Position numbers and translations under genes: made by a program. From CAG-177 sp003514385 (GTDB taxonomy: Bacteria > Bacillota > Clostridia > Oscillospirales > Acutalibacteraceae), in the NCBI GenBank assembly GCA_051920445.1, contig JBPPLN010000001.1, positions 1,647,563 through 1,711,562 on the forward strand: 64,000 bases of DNA, in the 5' to 3' direction. Shown one piece after another: positions 40,547-48,386 of this stretch. Under the pieces are notes generated by a model. The model worked only from the letters and a program-made list of their open reading frames with translations. It did not search any database and was not told the DNA's origin. How positions within the stretch are numbered: position 1 is the first letter of the stretch; the number at the start of each line of letters is the position of its first letter.

Positions 40547-41962
40547 GTGTCAAAAGTGGTTTCTTTGACCCACAAAACCGGAAGAGCGGCTTTTTCTGTC
40601 GCTGCCGATGCCGTACTCAAACAGACAGATAAGGATAGAAACAAGGCGTTCCACTCCATTGTGGATCTTGCGGAGAAATTCATGGGCGATGCAATGCCGC
40701 ACTCGTCTTATGAAGGCGCCAGAAAAATAATCGACGACCCGAACAGCAAATGGATGATTTATGTCAACCGTATACTCGACGAGGTCAGCCCCAATGTTAT
40801 TAAAACCGCTGCCCTGAACTTCGGCTACGAGGCCGGACTCTGCGGCACGAAGAAAATAAGAAAGATGCGCGAAAAAGAGCAGTGCAATATCCCGTGGACG
40901 ATACTTATCGACCCCACTAGCGCCTGCAACCTGCACTGCACCGGTTGCTGGGCAGCCGAATACGGCCATAAGCTGAATCTTACTTACGATGAGCTTGACA
41001 GCATTATAACTCAGGGCAAGGAGCTCGGAGTGTACTTCTATATGTATACGGGCGGCGAGCCGCTTGTGCGCAAGAAGGATATCATAAAGCTCTGCGAGAA
41101 GCACAGCGACTGCGAGTTCAACGCCTTTACAAATGCCACGCTTGTCGATGAGGAGTTCTGCCGCGATATGGAGCGCGTGGGAAACCTGACTCTTTCGATA
41201 AGCCTCGAGGGCTTTGAAGAGGTCAACGATATGCGCCGCGGCGAGGGCGATTTCCAAAGCGTCATGGCTGCCATGGATATGCTCAAAAAGCACGGCCTGA
41301 TTTTCGGCACGTCCATCTGCTACACGAGGAATAATATCGAGACCGTCACCTCCGACGAGTTTCTGGATATGATAATCGACAAGGGCTGCCGCTTCACATG
41401 GTATTTCCACTATATGCCCGTCGGAAATTCGGCCTCGGTCGATTTGCTGCCGACAGTCGAGCAGAGAGAATATATGTATCACCGCGTGCGCGAGATTCGC
41501 GCCATGGAGGGCGGAAAGCCCATATTTGCCATGGACTTCCAGAACGACGGCGAGTTCGTCGGCGGATGCATAGCGGGCGGCAGAAACTACTGCCACATCA
41601 ATGCCAACGGTGATGTCGAGCCCTGCGTGTTCATCCACTATTCGGGCGCGAATATTCGAGACATGAGCCTGCTTGACGCGCTCAAGCAGCCGCTGTTCAT
41701 GGCCTACAGAGATAATCAGCCCTTCAATAACAATCATCTGCGCCCGTGCCCGATGCTCGAAAATCCCGAGCTGCTCGAGAAGATGGTGAAGGAGACCGGC
41801 GCAAAGTCGACTGACCTTGAGTCGCCCGAGTCGGCTGAGCACCTGTGCGGAAAATGCGTCGAATATGCCGCCAATTGGGCGGGCGAGGCGCAGCAGCTCT
41901 GGACATCATGCCCGCACCACGTCGCCAAGCACACGAACTACAAGAGCGACTACACGAAATAA
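40547..41962 (+). CDS. Radical SAM protein with C-terminal cysteine cluster
   Basis: This 471-residue protein has the radical SAM motif C127-NLH-C131-TG-C134 after an N-terminal domain of about 115 residues, then YTGGEPL, and a C-terminal region with Cys-rich segments (NYCHINANGDVEPC, RPCPML, HLCGKC, TSCPHH) like SPASM or twitch auxiliary-cluster domains. Such enzymes modify peptides, proteins or small molecules; no precursor peptide is adjacent. The start is GTG at 40547 or 40556; AAAGGAC at 40539-40545 is very close to the first and 11 bp from the second, so the start is uncertain. It is monocistronic. Confidence 0.85.
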   Translation: MSKVVSLTHKTGRAAFSVAADAVLKQTDKDRNKAFHSIVDLAEKFMGDAMPHSSYEGARKIIDDPNSKWMIYVNRILDEVSPNVIKTAALNFGYEAGLCGTKKIRKMREKEQCNIPWTILIDPTSACNLHCTGCWAAEYGHKLNLTYDELDSIITQGKELGVYFYMYTGGEPLVRKKDIIKLCEKHSDCEFNAFTNATLVDEEFCRDMERVGNLTLSISLEGFEEVNDMRRGEGDFQSVMAAMDMLKKHGLIFGTSICYTRNNIETVTSDEFLDMIIDKGCRFTWYFHYMPVGNSASVDLLPTVEQREYMYHRVREIRAMEGGKPIFAMDFQNDGEFVGGCIAGGRNYCHINANGDVEPCVFIHYSGANIRDMSLLDALKQPLFMAYRDNQPFNNNHLRPCPMLENPELLEKMVKETGAKSTDLESPESAEHLCGKCVEYAANWAGEAQQLWTSCPHHVAKHTNYKSDYTK

Positions 41963-42017
41963 CCAACCACTTGCGATTACTATCCTCCAAAATAGTTATT
42001 GCCTTTCCAAATGACGG

Positions 42018-42060
42018 CGGGAGCGCACCGGATATCCGATGCGCTCCCGTTCGTTTTTTT
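42018..42060. terminator. Intrinsic terminator of radical SAM gene
   Basis: CGGGAGCGCA (42018-42027) pairs with TGCGCTCCCG (42040-42049), with an inner GGATATCC; a T7 tract follows on the plus strand. Confidence 0.88.
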
Positions 42061-42322
42061 ATTTGCTGTTCTTCTTTTCAAGAGCCTCGCGCAGAGCCTC
42101 CGCGAACTGGTCGGGGCATGAGGTCTGCTTGAAGCCGCAGCGGATGCCGTCGAATCTGTCGATGATTTCCTCCGCATCCATTCCCTCAACTATCGAGGAT
42201 ATTCCCGCGAGGTTGCCGTTGCAGCCGCCCGTGAAATGGACGTTGTGAACGGTGTTGTCGTCGTCAATGTCAAAGTCGATGCGCCTTGAGCAGGTGCCGT
42301 GAGTGGTATATGAATATGTCAT
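42059..42322 (-). CDS. TSCPD-domain (TIGR03905-type) small protein
   Basis: This 87-residue protein has the four conserved cysteines of the family: THGTCSRRI, TGGCNGN, GIRCGFKQ and the TSCPDQ motif. The domain resembles the C-terminal part of some ribonucleotide reductases and may bind metal; the role of the stand-alone form is unknown. The ATG at 42322 lies 7 bp after GGAGG, whereas the in-frame ATG at 42328 is only 1 bp from it, so the shorter start is preferred. Confidence 0.88.
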   Translation of the reverse strand: MTYSYTTHGTCSRRIDFDIDDDNTVHNVHFTGGCNGNLAGISSIVEGMDAEEIIDRFDGIRCGFKQTSCPDQFAEALREALEKKNSK

Positions 42323-42407
42323 GTTCATTCCTCCGTTTTCGTCAAACTTCTTCTATTCTAAACCAAAACGGAGCTTTTTTCAAGATGCGCCGCGTCAAAT
42401 ACATATA

Positions 42408-42740
42408 TTACATCAGGATATACATCAGCGCGAATATCGTCAGCATATCCGCCCCGTCAGCCGAGAGAATTATTATCAGCGCGATTATCAGCAACCTGTC
42501 GTCGTCGACCGGGGGAGCGGGCGGCCTCTGTGGCTTTGGCTTTTCATGCGGCTTTTCGGGCGGCTTCGACGTTCGCTCCGGCGGCTTTGGAGGCGGCTCG
42601 GGACGGTTCGGCGGCGGATTGGGACGATTGCACTGCCTCTGCTCGCCGCCCTTTATCGCCGCGCGCCTCTGCATCTCTCTGGCGCTCGCTATCGCCCTTT
42701 CGCGCATTCTCGCGAGCTCGTTTTCCGTATATGCGGGCAT
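42408..42740 (-). CDS. Proline-rich small protein with C-terminal membrane segment
   Basis: I do not recognise this 110-residue protein. The N-terminus is helical and charged (MPAYTENELARMRERAIASA), the middle is a Pro/Lys/Arg/Glu tract (about residues 39-78), and the C-terminus is a hydrophobic stretch (LLIIALIIILSADG ... FALMYILM). It could be a tail-anchored protein with a stiff linker. It follows the 107-residue gene by 2 bp and forms a three-gene unit of small proteins; this organisation recalls spore- or envelope-associated small proteins of Clostridia, but no function is claimed. Confidence 0.7.
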   Translation of the reverse strand: MPAYTENELARMRERAIASAREMQRRAAIKGGEQRQCNRPNPPPNRPEPPPKPPERTSKPPEKPHEKPKPQRPPAPPVDDDRLLIIALIIILSADGADMLTIFALMYILM

Positions 42741-42742
42741 AC

Positions 42743-43066
42743 CTATTTCCTCCCGAGATCCTCTATCATCGGCAAAAGGTCAATGAGCTTTATCAGCTGC
42801 ATCGCGTCGTCCGCCCTGCGGCGGCGCGGCTCGCTGAGCAGGGGACGCAGAGCGGCGATGAGGTCGCAGCGGCTGTCATGGCGGTTCATCGCGCTCATTA
42901 TCTGCGCTATCTTTGCCATCGTCGCCGGATCCATGGAAAATCCCCGGTCGCTGTCGTTTTGACCCTGCTCCTGCTCCGATGAGCCGAGCAGACTGCGCGC
43001 CGCGTCGCCGAGAGCCTTCATGTCGTCGTCGCTTAAAGAGGAGAGTATGTCGCCGATGTTGTCCAT
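42743..43066 (-). CDS. Small helical protein of unknown function
   Basis: This 107-residue acidic/helical protein contains LSSLSDDDMKALGDAARSLL and a segment (AKIAQIMSAMNRHDSRCDLI and LIAALRPLLSEPRRRRADDA) that suggests a helical bundle. There is no signal or membrane segment. It is the middle gene of a compact three-gene minus-strand unit: 3 bp after the 81-residue gene and 2 bp before the proline-rich gene. The tight spacing supports reality. Confidence 0.7.
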   Translation of the reverse strand: MDNIGDILSSLSDDDMKALGDAARSLLGSSEQEQGQNDSDRGFSMDPATMAKIAQIMSAMNRHDSRCDLIAALRPLLSEPRRRRADDAMQLIKLIDLLPMIEDLGRK

Positions 43067-43069
43067 AGC

Positions 43070-43315
43070 TTACCCCTTGTTATCCACTCCGAATTTCTTC
43101 ATCAGCCGCTGTGCTTCGGGGCTTTGAAGCAGTTTTTCGAGAGCCGATTTGTCGCTGAGAACTTCGTTCAATTTCTGCCGCTTCTCGTCGCTGAGCTGCT
43201 TCGATACCGCGTTTATCGCCTTTTCGGGGTCTGTGGCGTCCTTGCCGCCGAACGATGCGGCGAGCTTCATCAGTTGTTCGGGCGTCATGTTTCCGGGGCT
43301 GTTAATATTGCTCAT
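43070..43315 (-). CDS. Small helical protein of unknown function, first gene of the unit
   Basis: This 81-residue protein (MSNINSPGNMTPEQLMKLAA ...) is rich in Lys, Glu and Ala, with LSDEKRQKLNEVLSDKSALE and an EAQRLMKKFG tail. It resembles small helical proteins with an M-x-P-E-Q-L start found in Clostridia, but I cannot name the family. Start 43315 is preferred over upstream frames because AAGGTGG lies 7 bp before it. It is translated together with the two downstream small genes. Confidence 0.72.
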   Translation of the reverse strand: MSNINSPGNMTPEQLMKLAASFGGKDATDPEKAINAVSKQLSDEKRQKLNEVLSDKSALEKLLQSPEAQRLMKKFGVDNKG

Positions 43316-43427
43316 TGCAAAACCACCTTTTTTCATATATAATAAACTTATGCACGCGCTCCCCGCATAGAACCTGGCGGGCGCGCAGGCATTATACGGG
43401 TCTATGACCTGAAAACGGGGCGAAATA

Positions 43428-43889
43428 ATGCGAATACTTGTTCTTTCCGATTCCCACGGTATGCCCTCGCGCATACTCGACGCGGTCGAAGCGCATCCCG
43501 AGGCAGAGACGCTGATTTTTCTCGGCGACGGCGAGCGGGATCTCGACACGGTCGAAAGTTATTATCATAGCCTGCCGAATGTAATAAAGGTTGCGGGCAA
43601 CTGCGATTTTTCTTCTGATCTGCCGCTTCTGCGCGTGGTGACCCTCGGCGGGAAGAAGATATACTGCACCCACGGTCACGCCGAGCATGTAAAATACGGC
43701 ACGGACGAGCTCCTTCTCCGCGCAAGGCAGGAGGGCGCCGACATAGTATTATACGGCCATACCCACACGGGTGTTACTTGCTATGACGACGGGCTCTATA
43801 TCATGAATCCCGGCAGCATACGCGACGGGCACTACGGCATGATCGATATCGTGCCCGGCGGAATAATGCTCAACGAAGCTAAACTCTGA
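43428..43889 (+). CDS. YfcE/MJ0936-type metallophosphoesterase
   Basis: This 153-residue protein has all motifs of the small phosphodiesterase family: LSDSHG, FLGDGERD, GNCDF, CTHGHAEH and YGHTHTG. YfcE enzymes hydrolyse phosphodiesters such as bis-pNPP and possibly cyclic nucleotides; the physiological substrate is unclear. It starts 8 bp after a GGGGCG-type site and lies 8 bp before the decarboxylase gene, so the two are co-transcribed. Confidence 0.93.
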   Translation: MRILVLSDSHGMPSRILDAVEAHPEAETLIFLGDGERDLDTVESYYHSLPNVIKVAGNCDFSSDLPLLRVVTLGGKKIYCTHGHAEHVKYGTDELLLRARQEGADIVLYGHTHTGVTCYDDGLYIMNPGSIRDGHYGMIDIVPGGIMLNEAKL

Positions 43890-43897
43890 GGTGAAAA

Positions 43898-45229
43898 ATG
43901 TCTGCTCCGCTTTTTGACGCCGTGACGGCGCACGCAAAAAAGCAAAAGGTCAGTATGCATATGCCCGCGCATAAAGGCAAATTCCCCGCGCTTGGCGGCA
44001 TACAGAATTTTGATATAACGGAGATACCGGACACCGGAAGCCTCTTTGACGGCGAGGGAGCAACGGCTCTCGCGGAGGCGCAGGCGCAAAAGCTGTTCGG
44101 CTCTGCGGCGACATTTATGAGCGCCGGCGGCTGTACGCTCTGCATCCAGGCGATGTTCAGAGCCGCCGCACCGCACGGCGGAAAAGTCGTCTGTGGGCGC
44201 GTTGTCCACCGCAGCGCGGTCAACGCAATGTCCCTGCTCGGCATCGAACCCGTGTGGGTTCTGCCGGATCCGAGCGCGGGCGAGCTGTTCTCCGGGCGCA
44301 TAACCGCAGAAGATGTGCGCCGCGTACTCGAAAAAACGCCCGAGGCAAAGGCGGTATATATCACTTCGCCAGATTATTTCGGCGTTATCAGCGATGTCAA
44401 ATCAATAGCGGCTGTGGCACGCGAATTCGGGGTGCCCCTGCTTGTGGACTGTGCCCACGGAGCACATCTGAAATTCTTGGAAAAAGATATCTCGCCGCTT
44501 GCTCTCGGAGCGACAATGAGCGCCGAGAGCGCGCACAAGACTTTGCCCGTCCTGACGGGCGGCGCGTGGCTCCAGATCGGCGATGAAAGTTTTGTGCCGG
44601 AGATTCGCCGCGCCATGGCTCTTTTCGGCTCAACAAGCCCGTCTTATCCGATAATGATATCATTGGATCTTGCGCGCGACTGGCTTGAGAACAACGCGGA
44701 CGAATTTATCCGCCTGAGCCGACGCGTGAAAAAAACAAAGGAACTTTGCCGTTTGCTCGGGCTTATCCTGCCCGAGGGCGAATGCGACCCGACGCGCATA
44801 GCGTTTGATGTTCAAAATTTCGGCTTCGACGGCGCAGATGTCGGTGAGCTTCTGCGTGCGCACGGCATTGAGCCCGAATATGCGGGGCTCGGGAAGATAA
44901 TTCTCATTCCGTCCGTCATGAATACCGAAGAGGATTTTGAAAGACTTGATTCAGCTCTTGCTGATATATTTTCAAAAGCCGTGCCGTGCGGTAAATCGCC
45001 AATCGGAGTCAACGCATTTTTGCCGCGCATCAGCATGGCACCGCGCGAAGCTCTGCTCGCGGAGTGCGAATATATAAATATTGACTCTGCGCTCGGACGG
45101 ACGGCGGCGGAGGCATATTGCCCGTGCCCGCCTGCTATTCCCGCGGCAATGCCGGGAGAGATACTCGGCGAGCGGGAGATAGAGGAACTTCGCAGATACG
45201 GTATTTTCAATATAAAAGTTGTAAAATAA
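43898..45229 (+). CDS. yaaO: Orn/Lys/Arg decarboxylase-family PLP enzyme (YaaO-like)
   Basis: This 443-residue fold-type I PLP enzyme has KVSMHMPAHKGKFPALGG at the N-terminus, LVDCAHGAHL with the PLP-ring aspartate, and the PLP lysine in ESAHKTLPVLTGGAWL. The C-terminal domain is short, as in YaaO of B. subtilis. Members decarboxylate lysine, arginine or ornithine; which one is not evident. It heads the conserved yaaO-yaaQ-holB-yaaT cluster. In Bacillus tmk lies between yaaO and yaaQ; here tmk is absent, with only 51 bp between the two genes. Confidence 0.9.
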   Translation: MSAPLFDAVTAHAKKQKVSMHMPAHKGKFPALGGIQNFDITEIPDTGSLFDGEGATALAEAQAQKLFGSAATFMSAGGCTLCIQAMFRAAAPHGGKVVCGRVVHRSAVNAMSLLGIEPVWVLPDPSAGELFSGRITAEDVRRVLEKTPEAKAVYITSPDYFGVISDVKSIAAVAREFGVPLLVDCAHGAHLKFLEKDISPLALGATMSAESAHKTLPVLTGGAWLQIGDESFVPEIRRAMALFGSTSPSYPIMISLDLARDWLENNADEFIRLSRRVKKTKELCRLLGLILPEGECDPTRIAFDVQNFGFDGADVGELLRAHGIEPEYAGLGKIILIPSVMNTEEDFERLDSALADIFSKAVPCGKSPIGVNAFLPRISMAPREALLAECEYINIDSALGRTAAEAYCPCPPAIPAAMPGEILGEREIEELRRYGIFNIKVVK

Positions 45230-45280
45230 TCTAAGATGTTTTATAATATTATTGAGTAAGATATGAAAGGAGCTCTTCCT

Positions 45281-45604
45281 ATGAAACTCATCATCGCGAT
45301 AATCAGCAACGACGACTCATATGACGTTTTGAGCGAGCTTACAAAGGCCGGCTTTGACGCTACGAAGCTGTCGACAACGGGCGGATTTCTGAGCGCGGGC
45401 AACGTCACTCTGCTCATAGGCGTTGAGGACAGCCACGTTGACGATGTTATGGAGATACTCAGGGAAAACAGCTCCAGACGCACTCAGCTCATGACCGCCG
45501 CTCCCGCTTATAATGCGGAGAGCTTCGTGACCCTGCCCGTTCAGGTCGCGGTCGGCGGCGCTACCGTGTTCGTTGTGAACATGGATAAATTCTATAAGCT
45601 GTAA
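45281..45604 (+). CDS. darA: PII-like cyclic-di-AMP receptor (YaaQ/DarA/PstA)
   Basis: This 107-residue protein shows the YaaQ (DUF970) pattern: MKLIIAIISNDDSYDVLSEL, ATKLSTTGGFLSAGNVTLLI and a PVQVAVGGATVFVV C-terminus. The family forms PII-like trimers that bind cyclic di-AMP. ATG at 45281 follows AAAGGAG at 8 bp; a -10-like site (TATAAT near 45242) lies upstream. Its output partner is not known. Placement next to holB and yaaT is conserved in Firmicutes. Confidence 0.93.
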   Translation: MKLIIAIISNDDSYDVLSELTKAGFDATKLSTTGGFLSAGNVTLLIGVEDSHVDDVMEILRENSSRRTQLMTAAPAYNAESFVTLPVQVAVGGATVFVVNMDKFYKL

Positions 45605-45617
45605 TGTCGGAGAACAT

Positions 45618-46481
45618 ATGGGATTCGAGTCTTTGCAAATATCAGAGCCGCTGAAAAAGGCTCTGAGTTCCTCTGTGAACTCAGGGCGTTTTCCCCATGC
45701 CGCGATTCTCGAGGATGAGGACAGCGAACGCCTGATGGAGACCGCAAAGACCCTCGCCGCCGCGCTGGTGTGCTCGGGGGACGATAAGCCCTGCGGCAGG
45801 TGTATAAACTGCTTCAAGGCGCGCTCGGATTCGCATCCCGATATAAAAATTTTCGAGCCCGACCCGAAAACGAATAATTTCAAGGTCGAGACCGTCCGCG
45901 AGATACGCTCGGATGCCTATATAGTCGCAAACGAGGCGGACAGAAAAGTGTATATCTTAAAAGACGCGCAGAATATGCTCGTCCCCGCGCAGAACGCGCT
46001 GCTCAAAGTCCTCGAAGAGCCGCCGGAGGGTGTGTGCTTTCTGCTGCTGACGGATGACAAGAATGTGTTCTTGCAGACCGTTTTGTCCCGCTGCGCAGTC
46101 TTTTCTCAGGGCGGCGGCAGGCGCGTTGACAGCGGCGTTTTTGAAGCGGCGCGCGCTGTTGCGGCGGCTGTGCCGGAGGCTAATGAATATCCTCTGCTCG
46201 CGGCGACAGCGGCGTTTGAAAAGGATAAAACGCTCTTCAGAGCAGTCTTGCAGGTTCTGCCCGAATTTTTCCGCGCGGCGGTGCTGATAAAATCCGGAGT
46301 CGAAGCGCCCGAAGAATATAAAACCGAGGCGCAGAAGCTCGCGGGGAATGTTACTACCGCGAATCTTATGCGCATGATAACCTGCGCCGACGATTTGGCG
46401 GCTTCGTTTGAAAGAAATGAAAATTACACTCTGCTTATTACCCGTATGTGCGCCGAGCTGCGCCGGGCGTCCGGCAGATGA
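45618..46481 (+). CDS. holB: DNA polymerase III delta-prime subunit
   Basis: This 287-residue clamp-loader subunit has the zinc-binding cysteines in CSGDDKPCGRCINCFKARSD, the RKVYILKDAQNMLVPAQNAL region with the conserved LLKVLEEPP and the SRC sensor-1 motif (TVLSRCAVF). The Walker A is degenerate, as in other delta-prime subunits. It starts 13 bp after yaaQ. Confidence 0.93.
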   Translation: MGFESLQISEPLKKALSSSVNSGRFPHAAILEDEDSERLMETAKTLAAALVCSGDDKPCGRCINCFKARSDSHPDIKIFEPDPKTNNFKVETVREIRSDAYIVANEADRKVYILKDAQNMLVPAQNALLKVLEEPPEGVCFLLLTDDKNVFLQTVLSRCAVFSQGGGRRVDSGVFEAARAVAAAVPEANEYPLLAATAAFEKDKTLFRAVLQVLPEFFRAAVLIKSGVEAPEEYKTEAQKLAGNVTTANLMRMITCADDLAASFERNENYTLLITRMCAELRRASGR

Positions 46482-46494
46482 AAGGATGAAATAA

Positions 46495-47361
46495 ATGGCC
46501 CAGGTCATAGGAGTCAGATTCAGAGAGGTCGGAAAAGTCTATTATTTCGACCCTCTCGATAATAAATTCGAAAAGGGCGACCATGTTATCGTCGAGACTG
46601 TCCGCGGAATGGAGTGCGGCGAAGTTGCGCTCGAAAACAGCGAGGTCAGCGACGAGGAGATAGTCAAGCCCCTGAAGTCCGTTGTGCGCCGCGCGACGGA
46701 TGCGGATCTGAAAATAGTTGAGGAAAACCGTAAAAAAGAGCAGGAAGCTTTTGATATCTGCCTGCAAAAGATAGCCGACCACGGGCTCGACATGATGAAG
46801 CTCGTCAATGTCGAATATGCCTTCGACGGCAAGAAGATACTTTTCTATTACACCTCCGATGTCAGAGTCGATTTCCGTGAGCTCGTAAAAGATCTTGCCC
46901 GCGTGTTCCGCACGAGGATAGAGCTTCGTCAGATAGGCGTGCGCGACGGTTCGAAGATGCTCGGCGGTCTCGGTATGTGCGGCAGACCGTTCTGCTGCAG
47001 CACGTTTATCGGCGATTTCCAGCCCGTGTCGATAAAGATGGCAAAAGAACAGGGACTCTCGCTCAACCCCGTCAAGATAAGCGGCACCTGCGGCAGGCTC
47101 ATGTGCTGTCTCAAATATGAGCAGGACAACTACGAGTATCTGCTCAAGATAACCCCGAAGCAGGGCGCGCTCGTCGATACTCCCGAGGGCAGGGGGATCG
47201 TGGTCGAAGTCAATCTTCTCTCCGGTCAGCTCAAGGTCAGACTCGACCGCTGTCCCGATGCCGCGCCGCATTCGTTCAACCGCCGCGAGGTGAAGACGAT
47301 AAAGGACGGCAAAATAAAGGTCGACCGCTCCGAGCTCGAGGCTCTCAAGGGAATAGAATAA
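46495..47361 (+). CDS. yaaT: PSP1 domain protein (YaaT/RicT)
   Basis: This 288-residue protein has the PSP1 core, with VGKVYYFDPLDNKFEKGDHV, RGMECGEVALENSEV and cysteine motifs GMCGRPFCC and GTCGRLMCCLKYEQ. In B. subtilis the protein (RicT/YaaT) works with YlbF and YmcA in an Fe-S-containing complex that promotes Spo0A phosphorylation and RNase Y-dependent mRNA processing. The cluster cysteines are present. It is the last gene of the cluster. Confidence 0.93.
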   Translation: MAQVIGVRFREVGKVYYFDPLDNKFEKGDHVIVETVRGMECGEVALENSEVSDEEIVKPLKSVVRRATDADLKIVEENRKKEQEAFDICLQKIADHGLDMMKLVNVEYAFDGKKILFYYTSDVRVDFRELVKDLARVFRTRIELRQIGVRDGSKMLGGLGMCGRPFCCSTFIGDFQPVSIKMAKEQGLSLNPVKISGTCGRLMCCLKYEQDNYEYLLKITPKQGALVDTPEGRGIVVEVNLLSGQLKVRLDRCPDAAPHSFNRREVKTIKDGKIKVDRSELEALKGIE

Positions 47362-47381
47362 ATGAGGACATAATTTTACTC

Positions 47382-47409
47382 TTGATTTTTCTATATAATG
47401 TGATACAAT
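47382..47409 (+). promoter_or_regulatory. Promoter of ferredoxin gene
   Basis: TTGATT (47382-47387) and TACAAT (47404-47409) at 16 bp spacing. Confidence 0.65.
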
Positions 47410-47477
47410 GATTGTACAGCGTATGCGGATATCCGCGTGCGATGTTAAAGAGAAATATGTGTAAGGAGGATTGACTA

Positions 47478-47645
47478 ATGGCTTATCATATCAGCGACGA
47501 TTGCATTTCCTGCGGCGCTTGCGAGGCTGAGTGCCCCGTAGGAGCTATTTCTGAGGGCGACGGCAAGTTCGAGATCAACGCAGATCTCTGCACCGAGTGC
47601 GGTTCCTGCGCAGATGCTTGCCCTGTTGGAGCTCCCCAGCAGTAA
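47478..47645 (+). CDS. 2[4Fe-4S] ferredoxin
   Basis: This 55-residue protein has two CxxCxxCxxxCP motifs, with cysteines at 9, 12, 15, 19 and 38, 41, 44, 48 (CISCGACEAECP and CTECGSCADACP). It is a classical clostridial ferredoxin that carries low-potential electrons for hydrogenases, pyruvate:ferredoxin oxidoreductase and related enzymes. AAGGAGGA lies 7 bp before the ATG, and it has its own promoter and terminator. Confidence 0.97.
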   Translation: MAYHISDDCISCGACEAECPVGAISEGDGKFEINADLCTECGSCADACPVGAPQQ

Positions 47646-47661
47646 TCAATCTTTACATCAG

Positions 47662-47696
47662 AAAAGCCTGCACAGTTCATGCTGTGCAGGCTTTTT
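47662..47696 (+). terminator. Intrinsic terminator of ferredoxin gene
   Basis: AAAAGCCTGCACAG pairs with CTGTGCAGGCTTTT, followed by T. Confidence 0.92.
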
Positions 47697-47708
47697 ACTA
47701 TGCCGACA

Positions 47709-47744
47709 AAAAATCCTCCGTATGATGTATCTCATACGGAGGAT
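47709..47744 (-). terminator. Intrinsic terminator of P-loop kinase gene
   Basis: ATCCTCCGTATGA (47713-47725) pairs with TCATACGGAGGAT (47732-47744); TTTTTT follows on the minus strand. Confidence 0.9.
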
Positions 47745-47767
47745 CGTTTGTTTTATTTTGCTTTTAC

Positions 47768-48331
47768 TCAGCCGATTTTCGGCTTGAGAACGGTCTCATA
47801 GAAGTTGTCGACCGCCGCGTAGAAGTCCTCAACGCCGCCGTCGTTCTTGATGACATAGTTTGCCATCTTCTCGCTCTCGCTGGTGTGGAAGATCTCCTCC
47901 TCGTGGAGATCGTTCTCGCGAAGCTTCTCAACGCTCTTGCCGTCGCGCTCGGAGCCGCGGGCGATCATTCTCTGATAGCGAACCTCATCGTCGCTGATAA
48001 CAACATCAACAAGGATGAAATCATCGCCGAAAGCCTTGCGGAAAATCTCGATGTCCGAGGGCGGACGGATGCCGGAAACAAGATAGTTCGGAGCGTCCGA
48101 TTCCTTTATCTTCTTGACGATCATCTCGGGGAAGAAGGTCTGACCGAACTCGCCCATGTACTTCTTGCTGGTAGCATGAAGATTGTCGCGGGTCAGCTCA
48201 AGGCCGTCCTTAGTTGCGAGCTCGCGGACAACATCGCCGATGGAGATCATCGGGAAGCCGTACTTCTGGGCAACATAATCAAGGAAGAAATCCTTGCCTG
48301 TGCCGTTCTTACCGACAGCTGCTAAAATCAT
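47768..48331 (-). CDS. P-loop NMP-kinase-like ATPase
   Basis: This 187-residue protein has the P-loop GKNGTGKD at residues 8-15 and an NMP-kinase-like layout: SIGDVVRELATKDGLELTRDN, a lid-type SGIRPPSDIEIFRKAF and an EVRYQRMIARG basic segment. It resembles dephospho-CoA kinase, adenylate kinase-like and AAA_18 proteins; the S/T of the usual GxxGxGKS/T is replaced by D, which is odd for phosphate binding. The substrate is unknown. It is monocistronic with a GGAGGTATAAAT Shine-Dalgarno site. Confidence 0.8.
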   Translation of the reverse strand: MILAAVGKNGTGKDFFLDYVAQKYGFPMISIGDVVRELATKDGLELTRDNLHATSKKYMGEFGQTFFPEMIVKKIKESDAPNYLVSGIRPPSDIEIFRKAFGDDFILVDVVISDDEVRYQRMIARGSERDGKSVEKLRENDLHEEEIFHTSESEKMANYVIKNDGGVEDFYAAVDNFYETVLKPKIG

Positions 48332-48386
48332 AATTTATACCTCCATTTTGTTTTCGCAAATATTATATATTATGGCGGAGGCTTTG

